NCBI RefSeq assembly: GCF_020622265.1
Contig: NZ_JACNMQ010000002.1
Span: 648,510-712,509, forward strand
Reading direction: 5' to 3'
Length of the DNA stretch: 64,000 nucleotides
Source: Halomonas sp. M20
GTDB taxonomy: Bacteria > Pseudomonadota > Gammaproteobacteria > Pseudomonadales > Halomonadaceae
The notes beneath the pieces were generated by a model. It was given only the letters and a program-made list of their open reading frames with translations. It did no database searches and had not been told where the DNA came from. Each line of letters opens with the position of its first letter. Position 1 is the first letter of the stretch. Below are positions 1 through 8,244 of the stretch, piece by piece. The translations under genes and the position numbers were made by a program.

Positions 1-895
1 CCTGTACCGGCGCCGACAGCCATTGCCCGCCTACACCCAATAATAGCCAGGCCAGCAGGCCACCGCCAAGGCCGTACCAGGCGCCACTATAGAGAAATGG
101 CCGGCGTACGAAAGCATGGGTTGCACCGATCAAGGTGACCACTTCGATCTCCTGACGACGATTCTCGACGGATAGACGAATGGTATTGCCAACGATCAAC
201 AATACGCCGAAGCCGAACAGCACGCCCAACGCCAGGGTCAAGCGTTGCCCCAACTCCGCCAGACGACGCAATCGTTCGAGCCAGGCCAGGTCGAGACGAA
301 CTTCATCAACCCTTGGAACCTCTGCCAGGCGTTCACTCAACTCATGTACTGCCTGGGGCGACGTATCGAGTGGCGCAACCACGATACTGGCCGGCAGCGG
401 ATTCGTGCCGAGACGCATCAAGGCATCTTCGAGACCCAGCGCCTGTTCAAACTCGACCATGCCTTCCGCCGCAGTTACCAAGCGTGCAGCCGCCACCCCG
501 GGGTGCTCGCGTAACGAGCTGGCCATTTGCATGGCCTCGCTTTCTTCCATGGTGGTATCGAGATACACCGTCAGGCTCGCGCTTTCCTCGAGCCCTGCAT
601 CCAGCAATCGAGCACTGTCCAGGGTCAGCCACAATGCGCAGGGCAGAATCAAGGCGATGCCGATGGCCAGCATGGTCATCAAGCTACCCAGGGGCCGTCG
701 CATCAACCGCTGCACACTATCCAGCGCCATGGCGCGGTGATGGCGACCCCAGGCCCGCAACTGACTATTCATGCCGGTGTGCTGGCTGCGGGCACCTCGC
801 CTTGGTTTCTTCTGCCGGGTATCCGGCTGGCGTGCTGACGAAGACCCTTGCCGTGGCCGGCGCTGGTTCGGCGAAGGCGTTCTGTCGGCGCTCAT
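1..895 (-). CDS. ftsX: Cell division ABC transporter membrane subunit FtsX (3' end outside window)
   Basis: Inner-membrane partner of FtsE in the FtsEX complex, which couples septal ring assembly to activation of peptidoglycan hydrolases at the division site. About 298 codons are visible and the C-terminus lies beyond position 1. The translation has a cytoplasmic, Arg/Pro/Ser-rich N-terminus of about 75 residues, a first membrane segment (LGSLMTMLAIGIALILPC), then a periplasmic domain and a second membrane segment (LTLALGVLFGFGVLLIVGN). The ATG at 895 overlaps the TGA of ftsE in an ATGA, which implies translational coupling. The long basic N-terminal extension is common in gammaproteobacterial FtsX. 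Position after ftsE and ftsY makes the assignment secure. Confidence 0.95.
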   Translation of the reverse strand, partial: MSADRTPSPNQRRPRQGSSSARQPDTRQKKPRRGARSQHTGMNSQLRAWGRHHRAMALDSVQRLMRRPLGSLMTMLAIGIALILPCALWLTLDSARLLDAGLEESASLTVYLDTTMEESEAMQMASSLREHPGVAAARLVTAAEGMVEFEQALGLEDALMRLGTNPLPASIVVAPLDTSPQAVHELSERLAEVPRVDEVRLDLAWLERLRRLAELGQRLTLALGVLFGFGVLLIVGNTIRLSVENRRQEIEVVTLIGATHAFVRRPFLYSGAWYGLGGGLLAWLLLGVGGQWLSAPVQ

Positions 896-1572
896 GAAGT
901 CTCCTCGACTGTAGCATCGTCACCGATCAGACGACCCTCGCTAAGCTTCAAGACCCGATGATGCAACCGGGCGATCAGGGCCAGATCGTGACTTGCAATC
1001 ATGATTGTGGTGCCGATGCGATTGAAATCTTCGAACAGGCGCATGATATCGGCGGACAGCTGTGGGTCCAGATTGCCGGTGGGCTCATCCGCCAGCAGCA
1101 GCGCCGGCTTGTTGACCACCGCTCGGGCGATGCCGATACGCTGTTGCTCACCGCCGGAAAGCTCGATGGGCAGCGCCCTTTCACGATGCAGCAGACCCAC
1201 CTTGTCCAGCGCGGCACGCACACGCCGAGCCGCCTCATGAGGCTCCAGCCCCTGAATCTGCAAGGGAAGCGCCACGTTGGCAAAAACGTTCCGGTCGAAT
1301 AGCAGCTGGTGATCCTGGAAGACCACGCCGATCTGGCGGCGATAGAACGGAATCTGGCTGGTGTGCAGCCGGTCGATGTCGTGGCCGGCAACCAGTATCC
1401 TTCCCCGGGTGGGGCGCTCGAGCCGCATGAGAAGGCGCAGCAACGAGCTCTTTCCGGCACCGGAATGGCCGGTGAGAAAGGCCATCTCACCCCGCCGAAT
1501 GCGAAAATCGATGTTGGCCAGCGCATCGAAACGCCCGCCATAACGCTTGCCGACATGCTCGAAACGTATCAT
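892..1572 (-). CDS. ftsE: Cell division ATP-binding protein FtsE
   Basis: ATPase of the FtsEX complex, peripheral on the cytoplasmic face of the membrane. The 226-residue protein has all ABC motifs: Walker [10 protein letters not shown] (residues 35-43), Q-loop VVFQDHQ, signature LSGGEQQR (138-145), Walker B LLLADEP (158-164) and the switch His in ASHD. The length matches the family (about 222). It overlaps ftsY upstream and ftsX downstream by 4 bp each, so ftsY-ftsE-ftsX is one minus-strand operon as in E. coli. The C-terminus is short, as expected for FtsE. Confidence 0.97.
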   Translation of the reverse strand: MIRFEHVGKRYGGRFDALANIDFRIRRGEMAFLTGHSGAGKSSLLRLLMRLERPTRGRILVAGHDIDRLHTSQIPFYRRQIGVVFQDHQLLFDRNVFANVALPLQIQGLEPHEAARRVRAALDKVGLLHRERALPIELSGGEQQRIGIARAVVNKPALLLADEPTGNLDPQLSADIMRLFEDFNRIGTTIMIASHDLALIARLHHRVLKLSEGRLIGDDATVEETS

Positions 1573-3083
1573 CCAGCATTCTCGTCTTCGCGAGAAAACA
1601 GCGCCGCCACGAAATCCTGGGCCGCGAAGGGGCGCAGATCGTCGAGGGTTTCACCCACGCCGATGAAACGGATCGGTGTGGCTTTCTGTTTGGCCAGGGC
1701 GAAGATGATGCCCCCCTTGGCAGTGCCATCGAGCTTGGTCAGAGTAATACCGGTCACCGGGATTGCTTCATCGAAGGTGCTGACCTGGGCAAGGGCATTC
1801 TGGCCGGTACCCGCATCCAGTACCAGCATCACCTCCTGAGGCGCGGACTCGTCCAGCTTCGCCATCACCCGGCGCACCTTCTTGAGCTCCTCCATCAGGT
1901 GGCCCTTGTTATGCAGCCGCCCCGCGGTATCGGCGATCAGCACATCGACCTTGCGCGCCTTGGCGGCCGCCAGGGCATCGTAGATTACCGAGGCGCTGTC
2001 GGCGCCGGTATGCTGGGCCACCACCGGCACCTTGTTGCGCTCACCCCAGACCTTCAACTGCTCCACCGCTGCGGCGCGAAAGGTATCGCCAGCGGCCAGC
2101 ATCACGCTGCGCCCTTCCGCCTGGAAACGCTTGGTCAACTTGCCGATGGTGGTGGTCTTGCCCACACCGTTGACCCCCACCATCAGGATGACGAAAGGCC
2201 CCTCGCCCTTGGGCGGTAGGGTCAGAGGCGTTGCCACCGGCGCCAGCAAATCCGTCAGTTCTTCCTGCAGCGCACGATATAGCGCCTGGGGTTCCTTGAG
2301 CTCCTTGCGCGATACCCGTGCAGAAAGGCGGTCGATGATCTCGCTGGTGGCTTCGATACCCACATCCGCCATCAGCAGTTGGGTCTCGAGATCCTCCATG
2401 AGCTCGTCATCGATCTGCTTCTTGCCCATGAACAGATCGGCGATGCCGTCGGTCAGGTTGGCTCGGGTCTTGCCCAGTCCTGACTTGATGCGAGCGAACC
2501 AGCCCTGCTTCTCTGCAGGAGGCTTTTCCTGAACCGGAGGCGACTGAACTGATGATGAGGTAACGTCGGTATCCTGTTCGGCAGCTGCCGGAATCTCAGG
2601 CGAGCCATCGATGGCGGTTTGCTCGCGCAGCTCCTGATGCGCTTCCGCCGCCGCCTGAGCCAGCACGGCTGCCTTTGCCTCATCCTCTCCAGCGTCATCG
2701 GCGCCGGGGGCAATGTCGCTTTCGGCGGGGGTTTCGTCCAATGGACGAATGACCTCATCAGGACGAGATGCCTCGTAAGCCAGATTCTCCCGAGGCGTTT
2801 CGACGGGTATCTCCTCCAGGGCGCTATGCGCCTCGCCGGGGATCAACTCATCGTCGTCAAGGGCTTCCCGAGCGGCATCGCGCTCGAGCGCATCCGGCTG
2901 ATAGGCGGTAGTCTGCTGGGTGGCGGGATCATGCACCTGTACCGCTTCAGCGGCGGCACTTGCCTCGGCGCTTCGATCACCGTCCTGCTCGTCGACCCGC
3001 TCTTCAGCACCGTCTGCCAAGGTATCCTTGGCATCCTGCCGATCGGCGTCCTGCTTCTTCTTACGCTTCAAAAAACCGAACAT
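1569..3083 (-). CDS. ftsY: Signal recognition particle receptor FtsY
   Basis: SRP receptor GTPase that docks Ffh-ribosome complexes at the membrane. The 504-residue protein has a long acidic N-terminal A domain (about residues 1-190, rich in Glu, Asp and Ala) followed by the NG domain. The G motifs are visible: GVNGVGKTTTIGKL (G1), DTAGR (G3) and TKLDGTAKGG (G4/closing loop). Its partner ffh lies at 35746-37179. The ATG at 3083 begins a KRKKK-rich N-terminus. It is the first gene of the ftsYEX operon and diverges from rsmD across about 157 bp. Confidence 0.97.
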   Translation of the reverse strand: MFGFLKRKKKQDADRQDAKDTLADGAEERVDEQDGDRSAEASAAAEAVQVHDPATQQTTAYQPDALERDAAREALDDDELIPGEAHSALEEIPVETPRENLAYEASRPDEVIRPLDETPAESDIAPGADDAGEDEAKAAVLAQAAAEAHQELREQTAIDGSPEIPAAAEQDTDVTSSSVQSPPVQEKPPAEKQGWFARIKSGLGKTRANLTDGIADLFMGKKQIDDELMEDLETQLLMADVGIEATSEIIDRLSARVSRKELKEPQALYRALQEELTDLLAPVATPLTLPPKGEGPFVILMVGVNGVGKTTTIGKLTKRFQAEGRSVMLAAGDTFRAAAVEQLKVWGERNKVPVVAQHTGADSASVIYDALAAAKARKVDVLIADTAGRLHNKGHLMEELKKVRRVMAKLDESAPQEVMLVLDAGTGQNALAQVSTFDEAIPVTGITLTKLDGTAKGGIIFALAKQKATPIRFIGVGETLDDLRPFAAQDFVAALFSREDENAG

Positions 3084-3240
3084 GGGCGAATTCTGTCACT
3101 TGAAAGGTGAATAATGGCAATATCCTATCACTGTGCACTAGCGCTGTGGACTGGCGCCAAGGACTATCGCTAAGGGCTATCGTCAAAGGTCATCATTTTG
3201 ACTATCACTTTTGCTGGCCCCCTCGTACAATTTGCCGATC

Positions 3241-3864
3241 ATGAATCGCCGTCGCTCTTCTCCCCCTCGCTCCAGCCGCATGACTCCCGCCAACGCCCAT
3301 GGCAAGGGAGGCGGCAAGCTACGCATCATCGGGGGCAAGTTCCGGCGTCGTTTGCTGGCGGTGCCGGATCACCCGGGCCTGCGCCCGACCCCGAATCGCA
3401 TGCGGGAAACACTATTCAACTGGCTAGCCTTCGAACTTGCGGATCGCCGCGTACTTGATCTGTTCGCCGGCACCGGCGCTCTGGGCCTGGAAGCGCTTTC
3501 CAGGGGTGCGCAAGATGCTCTGTTCGTCGAGGCGGATGCCAAGGTGGCCGATACTCTCAGGACGAACCTGCAAACCCTGGACGCCCCCGGGCAAGTGATC
3601 ACGCGGGATGCGCTAGCACTTTTGAACGGCTCGCCGCAGCCTTTCGACATCGTCTTTCTTGACCCGCCTTTTCGCCAAGGACTGGCCAGTGATGCCTGCG
3701 GTTTGCTTGAACGACAGGGGTGGCTGAACGACGAGGCCTGGATTTATGTGGAGACCGAAGCAACCTTGACACTAGAACCACCGGCAACCTGGAAACTGCA
3801 CCGCGAAGTGGTGGCGGGAGAGAGCCATGGCCGGCTCTACCGTCGTACCGCGTCGCCACCTTGA
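3241..3864 (+). CDS. rsmD: 16S rRNA (guanine(966)-N(2))-methyltransferase RsmD
   Basis: Methylates G966 of 16S rRNA with S-adenosylmethionine. In the 207-residue product the SAM site DLFAGTGALGLEALSRGA and the catalytic FLDPPF motif are plain, and the N-terminal LRIIGGKFRRR with RPTPNRMRETLFNWL is typical of RsmD. I place the start at the ATG at 3241. A TTG at 3211 would add ten residues that do not resemble the family. The gene is divergent from ftsY, as in Pseudomonas and E. coli (rsmD-ftsYEX). Confidence 0.93.
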   Translation: MNRRRSSPPRSSRMTPANAHGKGGGKLRIIGGKFRRRLLAVPDHPGLRPTPNRMRETLFNWLAFELADRRVLDLFAGTGALGLEALSRGAQDALFVEADAKVADTLRTNLQTLDAPGQVITRDALALLNGSPQPFDIVFLDPPFRQGLASDACGLLERQGWLNDEAWIYVETEATLTLEPPATWKLHREVVAGESHGRLYRRTASPP

Positions 3865-3980
3865 GACGCTTGCCGAGACCACCCCCGCAGCGTAGGCTGA
3901 ACGGCTGCAGGACGCCCCCAGAGTATCCTTTAGAACGAACAAAACCCCTTCAGAGAACTGCAAGACATCAGGAGAACAGG

Positions 3981-4190
3981 ATGAGCATCGAACTTTTCAA
4001 TCAGCTGGAGCAGAAGGTCACCAACGCGGTGGAGTCGCTCGAGATGCTGAAGATGGAAAGCGAAGAGTTACGCGAGGAAAACGCCCGGCTCAAGCAGGAA
4101 CACCAGGAGTGGGAACGGCGCCTGAACGGCTTGCTGGAGAAGTTTCGCGAGCTGGAAAGCACGGAGAACAGCGAAACCAGCTTCTCATGA
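3981..4190 (+). CDS. zapB: ZapB-like small coiled-coil cell division protein
   Basis: A 69-residue, almost wholly helical protein with heptad spacing (SIELFNQLEQKV, then LEMLKMESEELREENARL), as in ZapB, which lies beneath the Z ring and bridges it to the chromosome terminus through ZapA and MatP. A strong AGGAG lies 6 bp before the ATG at 3981. SlyX-like coiled coils are the main alternative, but the LENARLKQEH-type core fits ZapB better. The last 6 bp overlap the convergent rimI gene. The family call rests on pattern alone, so the symbol is provisional. Confidence 0.68.
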   Translation: MSIELFNQLEQKVTNAVESLEMLKMESEELREENARLKQEHQEWERRLNGLLEKFRELESTENSETSFS

Positions 4191-4664
4191 CCCATTAGCG
4201 GTAGCAAGACAGCGCGACATCAGTAGCGCATCTTCGCGCTGTCCTGCCTTCATGCCGCGTTCAGCCGCATAATACCCACGGCGCCGGGCATCCACCGAGA
4301 ACCCCTGCTGCTCATACAGCGAGTGGGCCGCCTGATTCGATGCCCTGACTTCGAGCAGCAAACGTTCACTGCCCCAGCGCATCGCTTCCGCAATCACTTC
4401 ACCAAGCAAGGCGCGAGCGATACCACGTCGACGAGCCTTGGGATCGACGGTAATCGCCTGCAACTCCGCCTCGAAGGGCAACCGATAAAGCACCGCGTAG
4501 GCCGCCAGCCCCTCGTTCGCGAAAGCCCCCAACAGGATTGCACGCTCATCCTCGAAGGCATCCTGAAGCTGCGTGCGGGACCAGGGGTGCTGCTGCCCGG
4601 CATTTTCGATGGCGATCACCCACGGCAACCACTGCGACGTCAACGGCTCAAGACGAGGCGTCAT
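4185..4664 (-). CDS. rimI: Ribosomal protein S18 alanine N-acetyltransferase RimI
   Basis: GNAT acetyltransferase of about 159 residues that acetylates the N-terminal alanine of ribosomal protein S18. The acetyl-CoA loop RRRGIARALL follows the beta strand LQAITVDP, and the C-terminal SLYEQQGFSVDARRRGYY matches RimI. I use the ATG at 4664. A GTG at 4679 is also in frame, and both lie inside the end of holD. The holD-rimI order is the same as in E. coli and supports both calls. The 3' end overlaps the zapB-like gene convergently. Confidence 0.9.
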   Translation of the reverse strand: MTPRLEPLTSQWLPWVIAIENAGQQHPWSRTQLQDAFEDERAILLGAFANEGLAAYAVLYRLPFEAELQAITVDPKARRRGIARALLGEVIAEAMRWGSERLLLEVRASNQAAHSLYEQQGFSVDARRRGYYAAERGMKAGQREDALLMSRCLATANGS

Positions 4665-5586
4665 CGCTATCCGGCTCACCCTGCGCCGCCTGATGCCAAG
4701 CCTCGTGCCACTCCCTCAAAATCGGCCATAGCCCTCGTTTGGCCTCCGCGGACTGAGCGAGCGCCTGCAATGAGGGCCCCTGCCAGCCGGTAATATTCAG
4801 CAGACGGCACTGACGCTCCTGCAGATTCAATACAGAATCCAGTGTGGCATCTTCTCCGAAGAGCAACAGGCACTCCGGCCTCCAGCCACGCCGGTGGCGG
4901 CCTTCGATAAAGGCCCGCAGACCGTCCCGGGCCTCTTCCAAGGGCGCTTCCACGGGCATGCCTTCCATCATCGGCCAATCGAAGGCTTGGAAGTCGAGCG
5001 CCGTACCCGGTGTGATATTCGCCGCCTGCAATAAATTGGCCAGTAGCTGCCTGGACTGTGCGTCTACCGACTCTCGCCCTGGCAGCATTACCAGCCAACG
5101 ACCATCCAGAGCGGCAATCTGCAATGAAAAACGTAGGGAAATCTGGGCAGGCCGGTCATCCGTATCAGAAGTACGGTCAGACGCTTCGGGTTCGGTCGCG
5201 CGCGTCTGGGGGATCTTGTTGCTAGCGCTTTCATTACCACCTTCGTTGCCATGCCCCTCATAGCCGTTGTCATCCAGCAGTGCCCGGGCTCGTCTGGCCT
5301 GGCCTGAAGGCGTCGCCGTAGAGAGAGAGGAGGATGAGGCGTTACTCGAGGGCGATGCAGCGGAAGAAATCGGATGATCCTGATTTCTTTCAAGCGGCCT
5401 CTCCTCGCGAGAACCCTTCCCGAGCAACGCCTGCAAGCGCTGGGCCGGTGGTTGGCTCGGCGGCGTTTCGGGCTCGAGCCATTCACACTGCATCGTTGGC
5501 GCCGCATTGGGCAGTCGATAACGACTTATCCAGGCGGTCAAGCCCATGGCCTCGAGATATTGCGAACGCTGCGGCTCTTCGCTCAC
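4648..5586 (-). CDS. holD: Probable DNA polymerase III psi subunit (HolD-like), enlarged
   Basis: Probable psi subunit linking the clamp loader to chi and SSB. The 312-residue product begins with a short conserved block (QYLEAMGLTAWISR) like the HolD N-terminus that binds chi. It ends with a domain resembling the rest of HolD (LVMLPGRESVDAQSRQLLAN; TPGTALDFQAFDWP; AKRGLWPILREWH). E. coli HolD has only 137 residues. Here about 100 residues of Ser/Glu-rich, low-complexity sequence separate the two blocks. I take the GTG at 5586, which overlaps the bolA stop as TAGTG. An ATG at 5646 is in frame but lies inside bolA. Position before rimI is the main support. Confidence 0.62.
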   Translation of the reverse strand: MSEEPQRSQYLEAMGLTAWISRYRLPNAAPTMQCEWLEPETPPSQPPAQRLQALLGKGSREERPLERNQDHPISSAASPSSNASSSSLSTATPSGQARRARALLDDNGYEGHGNEGGNESASNKIPQTRATEPEASDRTSDTDDRPAQISLRFSLQIAALDGRWLVMLPGRESVDAQSRQLLANLLQAANITPGTALDFQAFDWPMMEGMPVEAPLEEARDGLRAFIEGRHRRGWRPECLLLFGEDATLDSVLNLQERQCRLLNITGWQGPSLQALAQSAEAKRGLWPILREWHEAWHQAAQGEPDSDDASS

Positions 5587-5894
5587 TAGCGACCACCGCC
5601 CCGACAGTTGGGGGAGTCGGGGCTGGCACCACCCCGGGCAACCCACTCCTGAGGGGTATACAAATGTAGCGCCAGTGCGTGCACTGGCCCCGCCAGCTCG
5701 TCCGCCAGAACGCCGTAGATCTGCTGATGGCGTTTGACCGGCATCAGGCCAGCGAAACGCTGCGAGGCCAGAGTCACCTTGAAATGGGTTTCGGAGTTGG
5801 GCGGCACGCTGTGCATGTGGCTTTCGTTCTCGACCTCAAGATAGTCGGGGTCGAGAGACTTGAGCTTGTCTTCAATACGTGTCTGAACACTCAT
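5586..5894 (-). CDS. bolA: BolA family protein
   Basis: BolA-type morphogene/iron-sulfur partner protein, 102 residues. The sequence follows E. coli BolA throughout: ESHMHSVPPNSETHFKVTLAS, the helix-turn region LMPVKRHQQIYGVLADEL, VHALALHLYTPQEW and the C-terminal SPNCRGGG. The invariant His of VHALALH, which takes part in glutaredoxin/Fe-S binding, is present. The start at 5894 follows a GGAGGCC ribosome-binding site by 6 bp. An in-frame ATG at 5945 lacks one. The stop overlaps the GTG start of the holD-like gene, so the two are probably translated together. Confidence 0.93.
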   Translation of the reverse strand: MSVQTRIEDKLKSLDPDYLEVENESHMHSVPPNSETHFKVTLASQRFAGLMPVKRHQQIYGVLADELAGPVHALALHLYTPQEWVARGGASPDSPNCRGGGR

Positions 5895-6017
5895 GAATTG
5901 GCCTCCGTTCGTCCATTCAATGTTTTGCGTCAGGATGGCGATCATTGTAACGCCTCACTCCAGACCAGGCGATGCCAGCTCCTGCTCGCGCGCGTTTCGA
6001 AAAGTCATTTCATCCTA

Positions 6018-6040
6018 TAAGAAAGCCCGGCAAAGCCGGG
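6018..6040 (-). terminator. Rho-independent terminator of the 6080-6466 gene
   Basis: A 6-bp G+C stem (CCCGGC/GCCGGG, 6026-6031 with 6035-6040) with a 3-nt loop is followed on the minus strand by CTTTCTTATA. It lies about 40 bp after the stop of the minus-strand gene ending at 6080. Confidence 0.7.
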
Positions 6041-6079
6041 CCCGGAAGTCGTCGCTAAAAAGCAGGTTAGCCGATGCCG

Positions 6080-6466
6080 TTACCCCTGATCCGCATCCAG
6101 TAGCAGCACGTCGTCTATTTCTGCAATTTCCAGCGGTGTTTCATCATCAAGATCGACGGACAGGAAGCTGTACTCGACCCGGAGAAAGCGCTGAAACAAT
6201 GACCAGTCATGGGTTTCCGGCCATTGCCGCTCGTCTTCTTCCCAGGCTCGCAGCTCGCTTTCGAGAATTTCCCTATGGCGTTCCCGCACAAAAGCGGAAA
6301 GCGCTTCCGGGCTATCCATCTCGGGAATCAAATAGACGGTACTTTCCCGATCGATGTCGTCGAGGGTCAGATCATCGTCGCCCACCGTGGGTTCCAGCGA
6401 GTTGATCCAGTCGACGAACGCTTGCGTGGGCTTGACGCTCAGGGCTGAGCGGTTGAGCAGTTTCAT
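6080..6466 (-). CDS. Conserved acidic protein of unknown function
   Basis: A 128-residue, strongly acidic cytoplasmic protein (many Asp/Glu, including DDDLTLDDIDRE near residues 30-41). It has no signal peptide, membrane segment or motif I can name. The opening KLLNRSALSVKPTQAFVDWI and the block TVYLIPEMDS look like a family I recall as uncharacterised in Pseudomonas and relatives, but that is memory, not a search. Two inverted repeats lie upstream, between it and lysS, and a terminator lies downstream, so it may have its own promoter or be read through from lysS. Confidence 0.75.
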   Translation of the reverse strand: MKLLNRSALSVKPTQAFVDWINSLEPTVGDDDLTLDDIDRESTVYLIPEMDSPEALSAFVRERHREILESELRAWEEDERQWPETHDWSLFQRFLRVEYSFLSVDLDDETPLEIAEIDDVLLLDADQG

Positions 6467-6544
6467 CGGACTCTCCTCGACCTAGGCAACATCGGAACGA
6501 CGCTCATTATGGGCGTAAGTGTGGATGGTTACCATCGTTGAAAA

Positions 6545-6590
6545 GGCGCAATCTTGTCAGCTTGGGACAGTACTGCCCCAAGCTAGCGCC
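6545..6590 (-). promoter_or_regulatory. Nested inverted repeat between lysS and the acidic-protein gene
   Basis: The arms AGCTTGGG (6559-6566) and CCCAAGCT (6577-6584) pair perfectly. Outside them GGCGC (6545-6549) pairs with GCGCC (6586-6590). On the minus strand the structure is followed by TTTTC, so it could terminate lysS transcription or act as a leader hairpin for the gene that starts at 6466. The asymmetric outer stem makes it an atypical terminator. Confidence 0.45.
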
Positions 6591-6648
6591 ACCCCGCGGA
6601 AAGAAGCGAGCAAAGGCCAGGCTAGGCGTGAAGAAATTTACCGGCGGA

Positions 6649-6666
6649 GTGTACGGGTTTGTACAC
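6649..6666. promoter_or_regulatory. Palindrome GTGTAC-N6-GTACAC (possible operator)
   Basis: Perfect 6-bp arms GTGTAC (6649-6654) and GTACAC (6661-6666) with a 6-bp centre, about 50 bp after the lysS stop and 183 bp before the next minus-strand start. The size fits a dimeric repressor site. I recognise no regulator for it. Confidence 0.35.
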
Positions 6667-6715
6667 GAGCAAGGGAAATCTCTTCACAACAACACATGGC
6701 CGAAGCGCAGTTCTT

Positions 6716-8236
6716 TTACTCCACCTCGGGGCGCATGGCCGGAAACAGCAAAACATCCCGAATCGATGGACTATCGGTGAACAGCATCACCAGCCGATCG
6801 ATGCCGATGCCCTCGCCCGCAGTGGGTGGCAGTCCGTACTCGAGCGCACGCACGTAGTCAGCGTCGTAATACATGGCCTCCAGATCGCCGGCGTCTTTCT
6901 CTGCCACTTGGGCCTTGAAGCGCTCCGCCTGATCTTCCGCGTCGTTGAGCTCCGAGAAGCCGTTAGCTATCTCGCGCCCGCCAACAAAGAACTCGAAGCG
7001 ATCCGTAACGAAGGGGTTAGCGTCATTGCGCCGTGCCAATGGGCTGACCTCGGCAGGATACTCGATAATGAAGGTCGGCTGATCGAGTTTCGGCTCGGCG
7101 ACCTCCTCGAATATCTCGGTCTGCAGCTTGCCTAGCCCCCACCCCTCCTTGACCTTGATTCCCAGGCGCTCGGCGGTCGCCTTGGCGCCATCGAAAAGGT
7201 CGATATCACTCTCGCCGATGGGCTGTTCCAGCTGCCCGCCGTGCTCGAGAATTGCCTGACGCATCGTCAACCGCTTGAACGGCTGACCCAGATCGTATTC
7301 GGTGCCTTGATAGGTCAATACGCTGGTATCCAACACCTCCCGGGCAACCTGACGGATCATCTCCTCGGTGAGATCGAGCAGATCCCGATAGTCCGCATAG
7401 GCCCAGTAGAACTCCAGCATGGTGAACTCAGGGTTGTGCCGCGTGGACAGACCTTCGTTACGGAAGTTGCGATTGATCTCGAACACCCGCTCGAAGCCGC
7501 CCACCACCAGGCGCTTGAGATACAACTCCGGGGCGATGCGCAGGTACATGTCCATGTCCAGCGCGTTGTGATGGGTAACGAAAGGACGGGCCACCGCGCC
7601 GCCGGGAATGGCTTGCAGCATGGGGGTCTCGACTTCCATGAAGCCGCGGGCCTCGAAGAATCGGCGGATCGCCGAGACCACGCCGGCCCGCACTTCAAAC
7701 GCCCGGCGCGACTCCGGGTTCATTATCAGATCCACATAGCGCTGGCGGTAGCGCGCTTCCATGTCGGTGAGGCCATGAAACTTATCCGGCAGCGGGCGCA
7801 GGCTCTTGGTCAGCAGCTTCGCCTCGACCATCATCACATACAGATCGCCCTTGCCGGATTTATGAACCGGCCCGCGCGCCGCGACGATGTCGCCGATATC
7901 CCAGCTTTTTATATCTTCGAGCACATCGTTCGGCAGCCCTTTCTTGTCGACATAGAGCTGAATCTGCCCCGAGACGTCCTGAATCACTAGAAACGGGCCG
8001 CGTTTTCTGAGAATACGCCCGGCCACTGCAGCCTGGCGACCGCGACTTTCAAGCTCCGTCTTATCGAGTTCACCCAGCTCCGCCTGCAGCTCGGACGCCA
8101 AGCTGTCGCGGCGAAAGTCGTTGGGAAAAGCGCTGTCGCCTTGCTCGGCAGCCTGCTCGCGACGGGCCGCCAGCTTGGCCCGACGCTCCGCGATCAGATG
8201 GTTTTCATCCTGTTGGGAGGTATCTTGATTTGCCAT
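6716..8236 (-). CDS. lysS: Lysyl-tRNA synthetase (class II)
   Basis: Charges tRNA-Lys. The 506-residue protein matches bacterial LysRS-II in length and layout. It has an N-terminal OB-fold anticodon-binding domain (about residues 60-155, with [20 protein letters not shown]), then motif 1 ([17 protein letters not shown]), motif 2 ([21 protein letters not shown]) and motif 3 ([10 protein letters not shown]) of the class II core. It follows prfB by 8 bp, the conserved prfB-lysS operon of gammaproteobacteria. Confidence 0.97.
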   Translation of the reverse strand: MANQDTSQQDENHLIAERRAKLAARREQAAEQGDSAFPNDFRRDSLASELQAELGELDKTELESRGRQAAVAGRILRKRGPFLVIQDVSGQIQLYVDKKGLPNDVLEDIKSWDIGDIVAARGPVHKSGKGDLYVMMVEAKLLTKSLRPLPDKFHGLTDMEARYRQRYVDLIMNPESRRAFEVRAGVVSAIRRFFEARGFMEVETPMLQAIPGGAVARPFVTHHNALDMDMYLRIAPELYLKRLVVGGFERVFEINRNFRNEGLSTRHNPEFTMLEFYWAYADYRDLLDLTEEMIRQVAREVLDTSVLTYQGTEYDLGQPFKRLTMRQAILEHGGQLEQPIGESDIDLFDGAKATAERLGIKVKEGWGLGKLQTEIFEEVAEPKLDQPTFIIEYPAEVSPLARRNDANPFVTDRFEFFVGGREIANGFSELNDAEDQAERFKAQVAEKDAGDLEAMYYDADYVRALEYGLPPTAGEGIGIDRLVMLFTDSPSIRDVLLFPAMRPEVE

Positions 8237-8244
8237 TACTGTGC

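Noticed and set aside
3198..3231. Promoter TTGACT ... TACAAT before rsmD
   Set aside because: The boxes are 22 bp apart, too far for a standard promoter, and no better pair is evident.
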